A stretch of DNA of 7,968 nt from positions 1 to 7,968 of the forward strand of contig CASECK010000129.1 in NCBI GenBank assembly GCA_949286295.1, in the 5' to 3' direction. The notes below the pieces were generated by a model, which saw only the letters and a program-made list of their open reading frames with translations, was not told the DNA's origin and made no database searches. The position numbers were made by a program, and so were the translations under genes. Within the stretch, counting starts at the first letter, position 1; the number at the start of each line of letters is the position of its first letter. This DNA comes from an uncultured bacterium. Its GTDB lineage: Bacteria; Bacillota; Clostridia; Oscillospirales; Oscillospiraceae. Positions 1 through 5,791 of the stretch are shown one piece after another.

Positions 1-260
1 CCTATGCCCGGAGCTTGGCCTGGCCCTCCCAGGGGGAGGCGGAGCGCCGGGAGTTTCCAGGCCGGGCCGCCGGGCCCCGCCCGGCCAGAGGATGGGCCGG
101 ACGGGCCGGACAGGAGCTGGACGCCCCGGAGGAGGGCGGCCTCCAACCCGCCCGGGGCTGGCAGGCGCCGGGCGGGGAGCGCGGGGACTGGATCGAGCAG
201 GCGGACCGGGCCTTCCGCCGGGACAGCCGCCGGTACGACGGCGGATTTTATCTCTACTGA
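1..260 (+). CDS. 3' end of a phage tail gene, probably tail tape measure (partial)
   Basis: The reading frame starting at base 3 is open from the window edge to the TGA at 258-260, so this is the C-terminal ~85 residues of a gene that begins upstream. The first part is rich in Gly, Arg, Pro and Ala with a repeated ARGW, and looks disordered. The end is better ordered, with an acidic and basic helix-like stretch (DWIEQADRAFRRDSRRY) and the terminus DGGFYLY. No enzymatic motif is visible. In PBSX-like tail operons the gene directly before the LysM protein (xkdP) is the tape measure (xkdO), which sets tail length inside the tube, so synteny suggests that role. A small hypothetical tail protein is also possible. 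The next gene starts 14 bases downstream after a strong AAGGAGGAGG site. Confidence 0.5.
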   Translation, partial: YARSLAWPSQGEAERREFPGRAAGPRPARGWAGRAGQELDAPEEGGLQPARGWQAPGGERGDWIEQADRAFRRDSRRYDGGFYLY

Positions 261-274
261 CAAGGAGGAGGGGC

Positions 275-859
275 ATGATTCTATCGCCCATGCGCTACAA
301 GAGCTATACCTGGCCCCATAATCCCCGGGTGTATTCCATCGGCTACGAGCGGAAGATGGCGGTCCACAAGACCCCCTTTGGGCTGTTCCGGCTCCAGGAC
401 CTGGGGCGGACCTGCCGGGTGATGGAGGGAGAGGGGGAGTTTGTGGGGGAGGGGGCCTACGCCCAGTTCGGGCAGCTGGCCAATATTTTTTATAACGGCG
501 GGCCGGGGATGCTGATTCACCCCCTGTGGCAGGCGGCCAATGCCTATTTTGTCTCCCTGCGGCTGGAGCAGGAACCCAGAGCCGACTATGTGCGCTATTC
601 CTTCTCCTTCTGGGAGGATGACAGCTGGTACACCGGCCTGGCCACCCGGGTGAGCGGGGCGGGGCAGGACGGCGCGCCCCAGACTGCCGCCGGAAACCAG
701 GGAGGGGGGCAGGCCGCGTGGCACCGGGTGGTCCAGGGAGATACCCTGTGGGCCCTGGCCGGGCGGTACGGCCTGTCCCTGGAGGAGATTGTGGCCCTGA
801 ACCCCCAGATTAAAAACCCCAATCTGATTCGGGTGGGGGAGGAGGTGCGGGTGGGGTGA
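275..859 (+). CDS. LysM-domain phage tail/baseplate protein (XkdP-like)
   Basis: The protein has 194 residues. The ATG at 275 was chosen over upstream in-frame starts because AAGGAGGAGG (262-271) sits just before it and it follows the preceding stop. Residues ~149-193 form a LysM domain: WHRVVQGDTLWALAGRYGLS, then a typical LNPQIKNPNLIRVGEEVRV ending. The first ~120 residues (FGLFRLQDLG, GEGEF, and GPGMLIHPLW at ~77-86) resemble the N-terminal region shared by XkdP-type proteins and Mu-type DNA circularisation proteins. A Gly/Gln-rich linker (~128-147) joins the two parts. LysM proteins in contractile tails sit at the hub-tube junction or baseplate, and the domain may act as a structural clamp or touch peptidoglycan. 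The stop overlaps the next start by four bases (GTGA), which suggests coupled translation. LysM is clear; the exact tail position is inferred from gene order. Confidence 0.85.
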   Translation: MILSPMRYKSYTWPHNPRVYSIGYERKMAVHKTPFGLFRLQDLGRTCRVMEGEGEFVGEGAYAQFGQLANIFYNGGPGMLIHPLWQAANAYFVSLRLEQEPRADYVRYSFSFWEDDSWYTGLATRVSGAGQDGAPQTAAGNQGGGQAAWHRVVQGDTLWALAGRYGLSLEEIVALNPQIKNPNLIRVGEEVRVG

Positions 860-1806
860 CGGCGTATATGACCGGCAGCGCCGGGGAGCGCTGGATGCTG
901 CCCAGCCTGATGGCCTGGCGGCTGGAGTACACCGCCGGCGTGCCCTGCGACAGCTTCTGGCTGAAAAGCACCTGGGACGGGGACAACCACACCAGGCCCG
1001 GGGAGTGGGTGCGCTTTGAGGGCTGGCACGAGGGGGAGCAGGTGTTTGCCGGGGTGGTGGACGAGTGCGAGGTGAGCCTGACCGGGGACGGCCGGGTGCT
1101 GGAGGTATCCGGCCGGGGGATGGCGGCCCGTCTGCTGGACAACGAGGCCCTGGGTCAGGACTATTTGTCCGCCACGCAGGAGGATATCCTCCGGGACCAT
1201 GTGACCCCCTATGGCATCCAGGTGGCGCCGGGGGCGGCACTGCCCCCGGTGTCCCGCTTTTCCGTGGCCACGGGCAGCAGCGAGTGGTCGGTGATCTATG
1301 ACTTTGCCCGCTACCACGGGGGCGTGGCCCCCCGCTTTGACCGCCGGGGACAGCTGGTGCTCACCGGCTGGAGCGGCGGCCAGGAGCGGGTCATTGGCGA
1401 CGGCACGGCGATTACCGCCCTGACCTGCCGGGACAGGCGCTATGGGGTGCTGTCTCAGGTGCTGGTGCGGGACCGTTGGAGCGGCCGGGTGGAGCGGGTG
1501 GAGAACGCCGCCTTCCGCCAGGCCGGAGGAATGGCCCGGCGGGTGCTGACCATGCCGGGACGGAGCAACTATAAAGCCATGCGCTACTCGGGGAAGTTTC
1601 AGCTGGATAAGTCGGCCGCCGGGCTGCGGCGGCTGGAGGTCACGGCGGCGGAGGCCTTCTGTGCCTGGCCGGGCGACCTGGTGAGGGTAGAGCGCACCGG
1701 CTGGGACTGGAATGGGCTGTACCGGGCGGCGGGCGTAACCGTGGGGCTGGACCAGGGAGGCTGCTGGAGCCGCCTGGAGTTAGCGGACACGGATTTTACA
1801 GTGTGA
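856..1806 (+). CDS. Tail hub protein, gpD / XkdQ family (late control D-like)
   Basis: The protein has 316 residues. The GTG start at 856 overlaps the previous stop and has GGAGGAGGTG about eight bases upstream; an ATG at 868 (residue 5) is a weaker alternative. The N-terminal half shows the hub pattern: a beta-rich domain with VRFEGWHEGEQVFAGVVDE (~52-70), then VLEVSGRGMAARLLDNEA (~81-98) and a SATQEDILRDHVTPYGI segment (~105-121). These match the XkdQ / phage late control D family, related to T4 gp27. The C-terminal part (APRFDRRGQLVLTGW and after) is beta-rich with paired Trp and Arg, as in hub proteins. Members form the trimeric hub that joins the tail tube to the spike. The spike candidate follows 11 bases later. 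At 316 residues it is about the usual size for PBSX-type hubs. The family call is confident; the fine structure is inferred. Confidence 0.8.
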   Translation: MTAYMTGSAGERWMLPSLMAWRLEYTAGVPCDSFWLKSTWDGDNHTRPGEWVRFEGWHEGEQVFAGVVDECEVSLTGDGRVLEVSGRGMAARLLDNEALGQDYLSATQEDILRDHVTPYGIQVAPGAALPPVSRFSVATGSSEWSVIYDFARYHGGVAPRFDRRGQLVLTGWSGGQERVIGDGTAITALTCRDRRYGVLSQVLVRDRWSGRVERVENAAFRQAGGMARRVLTMPGRSNYKAMRYSGKFQLDKSAAGLRRLEVTAAEAFCAWPGDLVRVERTGWDWNGLYRAAGVTVGLDQGGCWSRLELADTDFTV

Positions 1807-1817
1807 GGTGAGGGAAT

Positions 1818-2219
1818 ATGTGGACGTCACAGCGGGACCGGTCGCTGCCGGTGCGGGAGCCGGAGGCGGAGCTGGGGATGGTGACCCTGGGCGGGGACCC
1901 GGCCGGGGTAAATATGGGAGGCGAACGGCGGCAGCTTCCGGTGTACGCCCCCGGAGGCTACTGCTGGCGCCCGGCGGCGGGGGAGCGGGTGCTGGTCCTC
2001 AAGGCCGGCGCCGAGGGAGAGAGCCCCTGCGTGCTGGGCCGGGAGCAGGACCAGGCGGACCTGGCGCCGGGGGAGGTGCGAATCACTGGGGGCGATAGCG
2101 CCGTCTATCTGGGGAAAAGGAGGCTGGAGCTGGTGGGTGAGCTGTTCATCAACGGCACCTCCCTGGAAAAGACGGTGCAGAAGATTATCAAAGAGATGCC
2201 GGCGGGACCGGTGGGGTGA
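1818..2219 (+). CDS. Small baseplate spike-like protein (gpV / OB-fold type)
   Basis: The protein has 133 residues, starting at ATG 1818 after GGTGAGGG. Residues ~20-76 read as an OB-fold-like beta barrel: MVTLGGDPAG, LPVYAPGGYCWRPAAGERVL, then CVLGREQ. This resembles the core of phage baseplate assembly protein V (P2 gpV type) and related spikes. Residues ~83-115 have short alternating strands (LAPGEVRITGGDSAVYLGKR, LELVGELFINGTSL) like the start of a triple-stranded beta-helix. The end (LEKTVQKIIKEMPAGPVG) looks helical. There is no His-x-His iron-binding tip as in P2 gpV and no lysozyme domain. Its place between hub and gp25-like genes fits a spike or the XkdR (DUF2577) slot of PBSX. The function is inferred from fold pattern and position. 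It overlaps the next frame's possible GTG start by GTGA, but a later start is favoured there. Confidence 0.6.
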   Translation: MWTSQRDRSLPVREPEAELGMVTLGGDPAGVNMGGERRQLPVYAPGGYCWRPAAGERVLVLKAGAEGESPCVLGREQDQADLAPGEVRITGGDSAVYLGKRRLELVGELFINGTSLEKTVQKIIKEMPAGPVG

Positions 2220-2233
2220 GAGGGGGGCGGACG

Positions 2234-2611
2234 ATGGAGCGGATTTTGGTGAACGGGGACTATGTGCCGGACCAGAACGGCGGTCTGAGGGGAGTTTCGG
2301 GAGCCCAGGAGGCCCTGGCCCGGGCGCTGTTCCGGCTGACCGCCCGGCGGGGGGCGCTGCCCTTTTTGCCAGAGCTGGGCAGCGAACTGTTTCAGCTGTG
2401 CCGGGAGCGGGAATCGGCCCGGCCGGCCCTGGCAGCCCGGTATGTGGAGCAGGCCCTGCGGGACGAGCCGGAGCTGGAGGTGCAGTCCGTCACCCTGACC
2501 CGGGAGGGGGAGGCCGGCCGCCTCACCGTGGAGCTGAAGTGGCGGGAGGAGCAGATGAGGGCTGTGCTGACAATCGGAGAGGGAGAGGTGAGGGAGCTTG
2601 AACACCGTTGA
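2234..2611 (+). CDS. Baseplate wedge / sheath initiator, gp25-like (XkdS, DUF2634 type)
   Basis: The protein has 125 residues from ATG 2234. The GTG at 2216 overlaps the previous stop and would add six residues, but GAGGGGGG at 2220-2227 is well spaced only for ATG 2234, and the resulting start MERILVNGDYVPDQNGG fits the family. Features are an N-terminal strand with GDYV, a helix (GAQEALARALFRLTARRG), then the hallmark LPFLPELGSEL, and a C-terminal strand pair (VQSVTLTREG, GRLTVELKW). gp25-like proteins attach the sheath to the baseplate wedge and seed sheath assembly; the conserved helix-turn with a Glu in the LG.EL region is the recognition point. The gene ends 14 bases inside the next one. 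This is a compact but full-length member. Confidence 0.8.
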   Translation: MERILVNGDYVPDQNGGLRGVSGAQEALARALFRLTARRGALPFLPELGSELFQLCRERESARPALAARYVEQALRDEPELEVQSVTLTREGEAGRLTVELKWREEQMRAVLTIGEGEVRELEHR

Positions 2612-3653
2612 GGAGATTTACCGGCAGATGCTGGAGGAGTTCCAGGACCGGACCGGACTACAGCCCCGGGAGGGCACGGATTTGTCCGCCCGGTTCTATG
2701 CCCTGGCGGCCCAGGTATACGCGCTGTATGCCCAGGCCCAGTGGGTGGTGCGGCAGGCCTTTCCCCAGAGCGCCCAGGGGGAATATCTGGACCGGCACGC
2801 CCAACTGAGGGGGCTGGAGCGGAAAGCCGCGTCCCCCGCCCGGGGGGTGGTCCGCTTTACCGCCGGGGAGGAGACCGCCGCGCCCCGGGAGATTCCCAAA
2901 GGGACGGTGTGCATGACCACCGGGCAGGTGCGCTTTGAGACCACCGCTCCGGGGGAGATTGCCGCCGGCCAGCTCACCGCGGATGTGCCGGTGCAGGCGG
3001 TGGAGCCAGGCCAGGCGGGGAATGTGGCCGCCGGGACCATTGTGTGTATGGCGGTGGCCCCCCTGGGGGTGGCCTCCTGTACCAATCCGGAGGCCTGCGC
3101 CGGGGGTGCGGACGCCGAGGAGGACGAGAGTTTGCGCGGCCGGGTGATGGACACTTTCCGCCGGCTGCCCAACGGGGCCAACGCCGCCTTTTATGAGCAG
3201 GGGGCCCTGTCCTTTGACCAGGTGGCCGCCGCGGCGGTCATCCCCCGGCCCAGGGGAGTCGGGTCGGTGGACGTGGTTCCGGCCACCCTGACCGGCGTGC
3301 CCGGCCAGCAGCTGCTGGAGCAGCTGGAGGACTACTTTCAGCAGCGGCGGGAGATTGCCGTGGATGTTCAGGTACGCGCGCCTGAGACGGTGCCGGTGGA
3401 CGTGCGCGTCCAGGTGGCCCCCCAGGGAGGCTGGGAGGCGAAGCAGGTACTGGATGGAGTGGAGCGGGCCCTGCGGGAGTGGTTTACCGGCAAGCTGCTG
3501 GGCCAAAACGTGCTGCTGGCCCAGCTGGGGAACATCGTATTTGGCTGCCAGGGGGTGGCCAACTACGCCATTGCCGCCCCCACGGCCGACGTGCCGGTGG
3601 AGGCGGGGGAGCTGCCGGTGTTGGGAGAGCTGAAGGTGGAGGAGCTGCCATGA
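2598..3653 (+). CDS. Baseplate J family protein (XkdT-like)
   Basis: The protein has 351 residues, close to the ~350 usual for PBSX XkdT. It starts with TTG at 2598, preceded by GAGAGGTGAGGGA, and gives MNTVEEIYRQMLEEF. Family marks seen: an N-terminal helical segment with PREGTDLSARFYALAAQV (~23-40), GEYLDRHAQLRGLER (~61-75), then the beta domain with REIPKGTVCMT and VRFETT (~97-115), VQAVEPGQAGNVAAGTI (~132-148), and the diagnostic acidic ADAEEDESLRGRVMDTFRRL (~171-190) followed by NGANAAFYEQGAL. Baseplate J proteins form the wedge heterodimer with the DUF2313/gpI-type partner encoded next. The overlap with the previous gene and ATGA with the next one suggest coupled translation. It appears intact. 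Confidence 0.9.
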   Translation: MNTVEEIYRQMLEEFQDRTGLQPREGTDLSARFYALAAQVYALYAQAQWVVRQAFPQSAQGEYLDRHAQLRGLERKAASPARGVVRFTAGEETAAPREIPKGTVCMTTGQVRFETTAPGEIAAGQLTADVPVQAVEPGQAGNVAAGTIVCMAVAPLGVASCTNPEACAGGADAEEDESLRGRVMDTFRRLPNGANAAFYEQGALSFDQVAAAAVIPRPRGVGSVDVVPATLTGVPGQQLLEQLEDYFQQRREIAVDVQVRAPETVPVDVRVQVAPQGGWEAKQVLDGVERALREWFTGKLLGQNVLLAQLGNIVFGCQGVANYAIAAPTADVPVEAGELPVLGELKVEELP

Positions 3654-4219
3654 GTCACGCCGGGTATCTGCGGGAGCTGCTGCGGCCCCTGGGCGTCTAT
3701 GATTTGAGCGCCCCGGTCAACGGCGGGGAGTTAGATGTGCAGGGGGCGGCCCTGGACCGGGCCATGGCCCAGCTGGAGGAGATTCACAAAGAAGCGTCGC
3801 TGGCCACGGCGGAGGACTGGGGGCTGGAGAACATCGCCCGCCTGCTGGCCCGCCGGCCGGTGGCCGGGCAGCCAAAGCAGCTGGCCGCCGCCCTGGCCGC
3901 CCTGCTGCGCATTGGAGGGGACAGCTTTACCCTGCCGGCCATCGGGGACACCATCGCGGGGTGCGGCATCCCGGCGGTGGTGCGGGAGCTGGGGACGGGC
4001 CGGGTGGCGGTCTCCTTCCCCGGGGTGGCGGGACAGCCCGAGGAGTTTGCCGGGCTGAAGCGCATTATCGAGGATATCCTGCCCACCCACCTGGGAATCA
4101 CCTATGAGTTTTGGTATCTCACCTGGCTGGAGCTGGAGGCGCTGTTCCCCAGCTGGGCGGCCATCGAGGAGCGGGGACTGACCTGGGAACAGCTGGAGAC
4201 CTGTGTGGAGTATCTGTGA
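3650..4219 (+). CDS. Baseplate protein, DUF2313 / YmfQ family (XkdU-like)
   Basis: The protein has 189 residues from ATG 3650, which overlaps the previous stop as ATGA and follows GGTGGAGGAGC. The opening YLRELLRPLGVYDLS, a helix around AALDRAMAQLEEIHKEASLA, then WGLENIARLL, and a compact beta domain (IPAVVRELGTGRVAVSFPG) match the XkdU/DUF2313 family that partners baseplate J. The C-terminus DILPTHLGITYEFWYLTWLE plus FPSWAAIEERGLTWEQLE is rich in Trp and Tyr and probably lies at the wedge surface where a fibre would attach. It is the last tail gene: only one base separates its stop codon from the start of the terminator region, and no fibre gene follows, which is unusual since xkdU is normally followed by fibre and lysis genes. 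Confidence 0.8.
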   Translation: MSHAGYLRELLRPLGVYDLSAPVNGGELDVQGAALDRAMAQLEEIHKEASLATAEDWGLENIARLLARRPVAGQPKQLAAALAALLRIGGDSFTLPAIGDTIAGCGIPAVVRELGTGRVAVSFPGVAGQPEEFAGLKRIIEDILPTHLGITYEFWYLTWLELEALFPSWAAIEERGLTWEQLETCVEYL

Positions 4220-4221
4220 GC

Positions 4222-4265
4222 AAAAAGGCCCCGGGAGGACAGGGGTGTCCTCCCGGGGCTTTTTT
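4222..4265. terminator. Bidirectional Rho-independent terminator between the tail operon and gltS
   Basis: A perfect 14-bp stem (GCCCCGGGAGGACA at 4228-4241, paired with 4246-4259) closes a GGGG loop at 4242-4245. It is flanked by A5 on the left (4222-4226) and T6 on the right (4260-4265). The T run ends plus-strand transcription of the tail operon; on the minus strand the A run reads as T and ends gltS, whose stop lies at 4292-4294. The stem is very GC-rich and very stable. Confidence 0.93.
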
Positions 4266-4291
4266 GCGCGGGGACGAAAAGAGAGAAAGCG

Positions 4292-5518
4292 TTAGGACCA
4301 AAGTCCGATGTTGAAGGCGATGATAGAGGCGTTGAAGAAGTCGATGAACAGGCTGCCCACCATGGGGATGGCGAAGTAGGCCACGGGGGAGGGGCCGTAG
4401 TTCTTGGTGACCACCTGCATATTGGCCATGGCGTTGGAGGTGGCCCCCATGCCGAAGCCGATGTAGCCGGCGGTCATCACGGCGGCGTCGTAGTCCTTGC
4501 CCATGACCCGGAACACCACAAAGTAGGCGAACACGAACATCAGGACGATTTGGGCGCCCAGGGTGACAATCATGGGCAGAGCCAGACCCACCAGTTCCCA
4601 CAGCTTCAGGCCGGACAGGGCCATGGCCAGGAAGAGAGACAGGCACATATTGCCGATGGTGTCGACCTCTTCGGCGGGGAAGTGGACGTGCATGACCAGG
4701 TCCATCACATTGCGGACCACCACGGCGGTCAGCATGGCGCCGATGTACCCGGGGAAGCTGAAGCCAAACAGCTGGGTCAGCCAGGTACTGACCTGATTGC
4801 CGATGCCCATGGCCAGCATGATAACCATAAAGCCGGTGATGAAGAGGGGGCTGGAGGAGGTGAAGGACTCGTTCTCGGTGGCCACGTCGGTGGCCAGGTC
4901 AGAGCCGGCCTGCACGTTGGCGTGGGAGGAGATGGTGCACTTCAGGTTGTGTTTCTTGATGAGAAGCCGGGCGGTGGGGCCGCCCATCATGGAGCCGGAC
5001 ACCAGGCCGAAGGTGGCGGCGGCCACGCTGACCACGGTGCCGGCCTGCGCGCCGGCCTCCTCAAGGCTGGGGCCGATGGCGGCGGCAGTGCCGGGGCCGC
5101 CAATCAGGGCGATGGCGCCGCAGCCGATGCCGTACAGGGGATTTTCGCCCATCAGATACATGATGCCTCCGCCCAGACCGTTTTGCAAAACGATCATGAT
5201 GATGCCGAGGATGAGCAGCAAAATCACGGACTTGCCGCCCTTGAGCAGGGCGGGCAGGCTGACCGTGAAGCCCACGGTGGTAAAGAACATGGTCATAAAG
5301 ACCGTTTGCAGGGTGTCGTCAAAGGTGATCATGGCCACGCCGGCGGCGTACAAAATTACGTTGACAATGGCGAAGCACAGGCCGCCCACCAGGGGGGCGG
5401 GGATGCAGTAGCGGTTGAACACGGAGACTTTGTCCGTGATCAGATTGCCCAGCCAGAACATGGCCGCGCCCAGAGCGACGGCGTGGTACATATTCAGGTT
5501 GATTTGCAGCATTTCCAT
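4292..5518 (-). CDS. gltS: Sodium/glutamate symporter GltS
   Basis: The protein has 408 residues, near the ~400 of known GltS. It starts at ATG 5518-5516 with AGGAG six bases upstream; a second ATG two codons on is too far from the site. The sequence is nearly all membrane helices, about ten, in two related halves. Matches to the GltS family: FNRYCIPAPLVGG (~34-46), FDDTLQTVFMTMFFTTVGF (~66-84), NGLGGGIMYLMGENPLYG (~113-130), IGGPGTAAAIGP (~139-150) and, in the second half, GFGMGATSNAMANMQVVTK (~354-372) and PMVGSLFIDFFNASII. A hydrophilic loop near 190-222 links the halves. It imports glutamate with sodium ions at the cell membrane. The first re-entrant motif, GGHGT in E. coli GltS as I recall it, reads GGPGT here. 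The gene is monocistronic, with its own promoter (5672-5700) and a shared terminator. Confidence 0.93.
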   Translation of the reverse strand: MEMLQINLNMYHAVALGAAMFWLGNLITDKVSVFNRYCIPAPLVGGLCFAIVNVILYAAGVAMITFDDTLQTVFMTMFFTTVGFTVSLPALLKGGKSVILLLILGIIMIVLQNGLGGGIMYLMGENPLYGIGCGAIALIGGPGTAAAIGPSLEEAGAQAGTVVSVAAATFGLVSGSMMGGPTARLLIKKHNLKCTISSHANVQAGSDLATDVATENESFTSSSPLFITGFMVIMLAMGIGNQVSTWLTQLFGFSFPGYIGAMLTAVVVRNVMDLVMHVHFPAEEVDTIGNMCLSLFLAMALSGLKLWELVGLALPMIVTLGAQIVLMFVFAYFVVFRVMGKDYDAAVMTAGYIGFGMGATSNAMANMQVVTKNYGPSPVAYFAIPMVGSLFIDFFNASIIAFNIGLWS

Positions 5519-5560
5519 AATTCTCTCCTACCTTCTTCCCGTTTCAGTTTTTCTGCTGGT

Positions 5561-5621
5561 TGAACGTTCAGGGTGGGAAACTCGAGCTTCGAGGCCAGCG
5601 TACCATATGGAAGCGCCCTGG
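5561..5621 (-). other. Structured gltS leader with palindromes, possible regulatory sites
   Basis: Between the predicted gltS start of transcription (about 5665) and its ribosome site lie a perfect 10-bp palindrome TGAACGTTCA (5561-5570), the palindrome-like TCGAGCTTCGA (5582-5592), and a hairpin centred on CCATATGG (5603-5610). The hairpin extends through GCG/CGC and CCA/TGG arms (5595-5621). They could be operator half-sites or an RNA fold. No known riboswitch class was recognised. Confidence 0.35.
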
Positions 5622-5671
5622 AAAAGAAACAGCATATAAAGAAAATGAGAAAAACCGCTAAAAAGTTGTTA

Positions 5672-5700
5672 ATATTACATAAAGTATCGCAAAATTTCAA
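5672..5700 (-). promoter_or_regulatory. Promoter for gltS
   Basis: Read on the minus strand, a -35 box TTGAAA (5700-5695) is followed by exactly 17 bases and a -10 box TAATAT (5677-5672). The region is AT-rich against the GC-rich background. Transcription would start near 5665, leaving a leader of about 146 bases. A second TTGAAA lies ten bases further upstream (5710-5705). Confidence 0.7.
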
Positions 5701-5722
5701 AAAGTTTCAACGAAAAAACAGG

Positions 5723-5765
5723 AAAAAAGGTCCTGGAAGTTGTCTGTTCAGACAATTCCAGGACC
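5723..5765 (-). terminator. Rho-independent terminator of the acyl-CoA synthetase gene
   Basis: A long stem lies at 5729-5765: a 10-bp arm GGTCCTGGAA/TTCCAGGACC, a one-base bulge (5739), then TTGTCT/AGACAA closing a four-base loop. On the minus strand it is followed by a T6 run (A6 at 5723-5728 on the plus strand). It lies 27 bases past the synthetase stop and just upstream of the gltS promoter, so the two minus-strand genes are separate transcripts. Confidence 0.9.
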
Positions 5766-5791
5766 CTGCTGCTAAGGACCAGGCCGCCGGC

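Noticed and set aside
281..1240. Long minus-strand open frames over the LysM and hub genes (281-1240, 595-1317)
   Set aside because: They lie wholly over well-recognised plus-strand genes, are very rich in Pro, Gly and Arg, lack ribosome sites and resemble no family; typical of antisense frames in GC-rich DNA.
2105..3506. Minus-strand open frames over the gp25-like and baseplate J genes
   Set aside because: Pro/His/Gly-rich low-complexity translations on the antisense of clear family members, with no start signals.
4222..4265. Phage attachment site at the tail-gltS junction
   Set aside because: The inverted repeat is fully explained as a terminator, and there is no tRNA, direct repeat or integrase in the window.
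4550..5563. 337-residue plus-strand open frame over gltS
   Set aside because: It is the antisense of a clear membrane transporter; its translation is His/Gly/Gln-rich with no domain, and its 3' end crosses the gltS leader.
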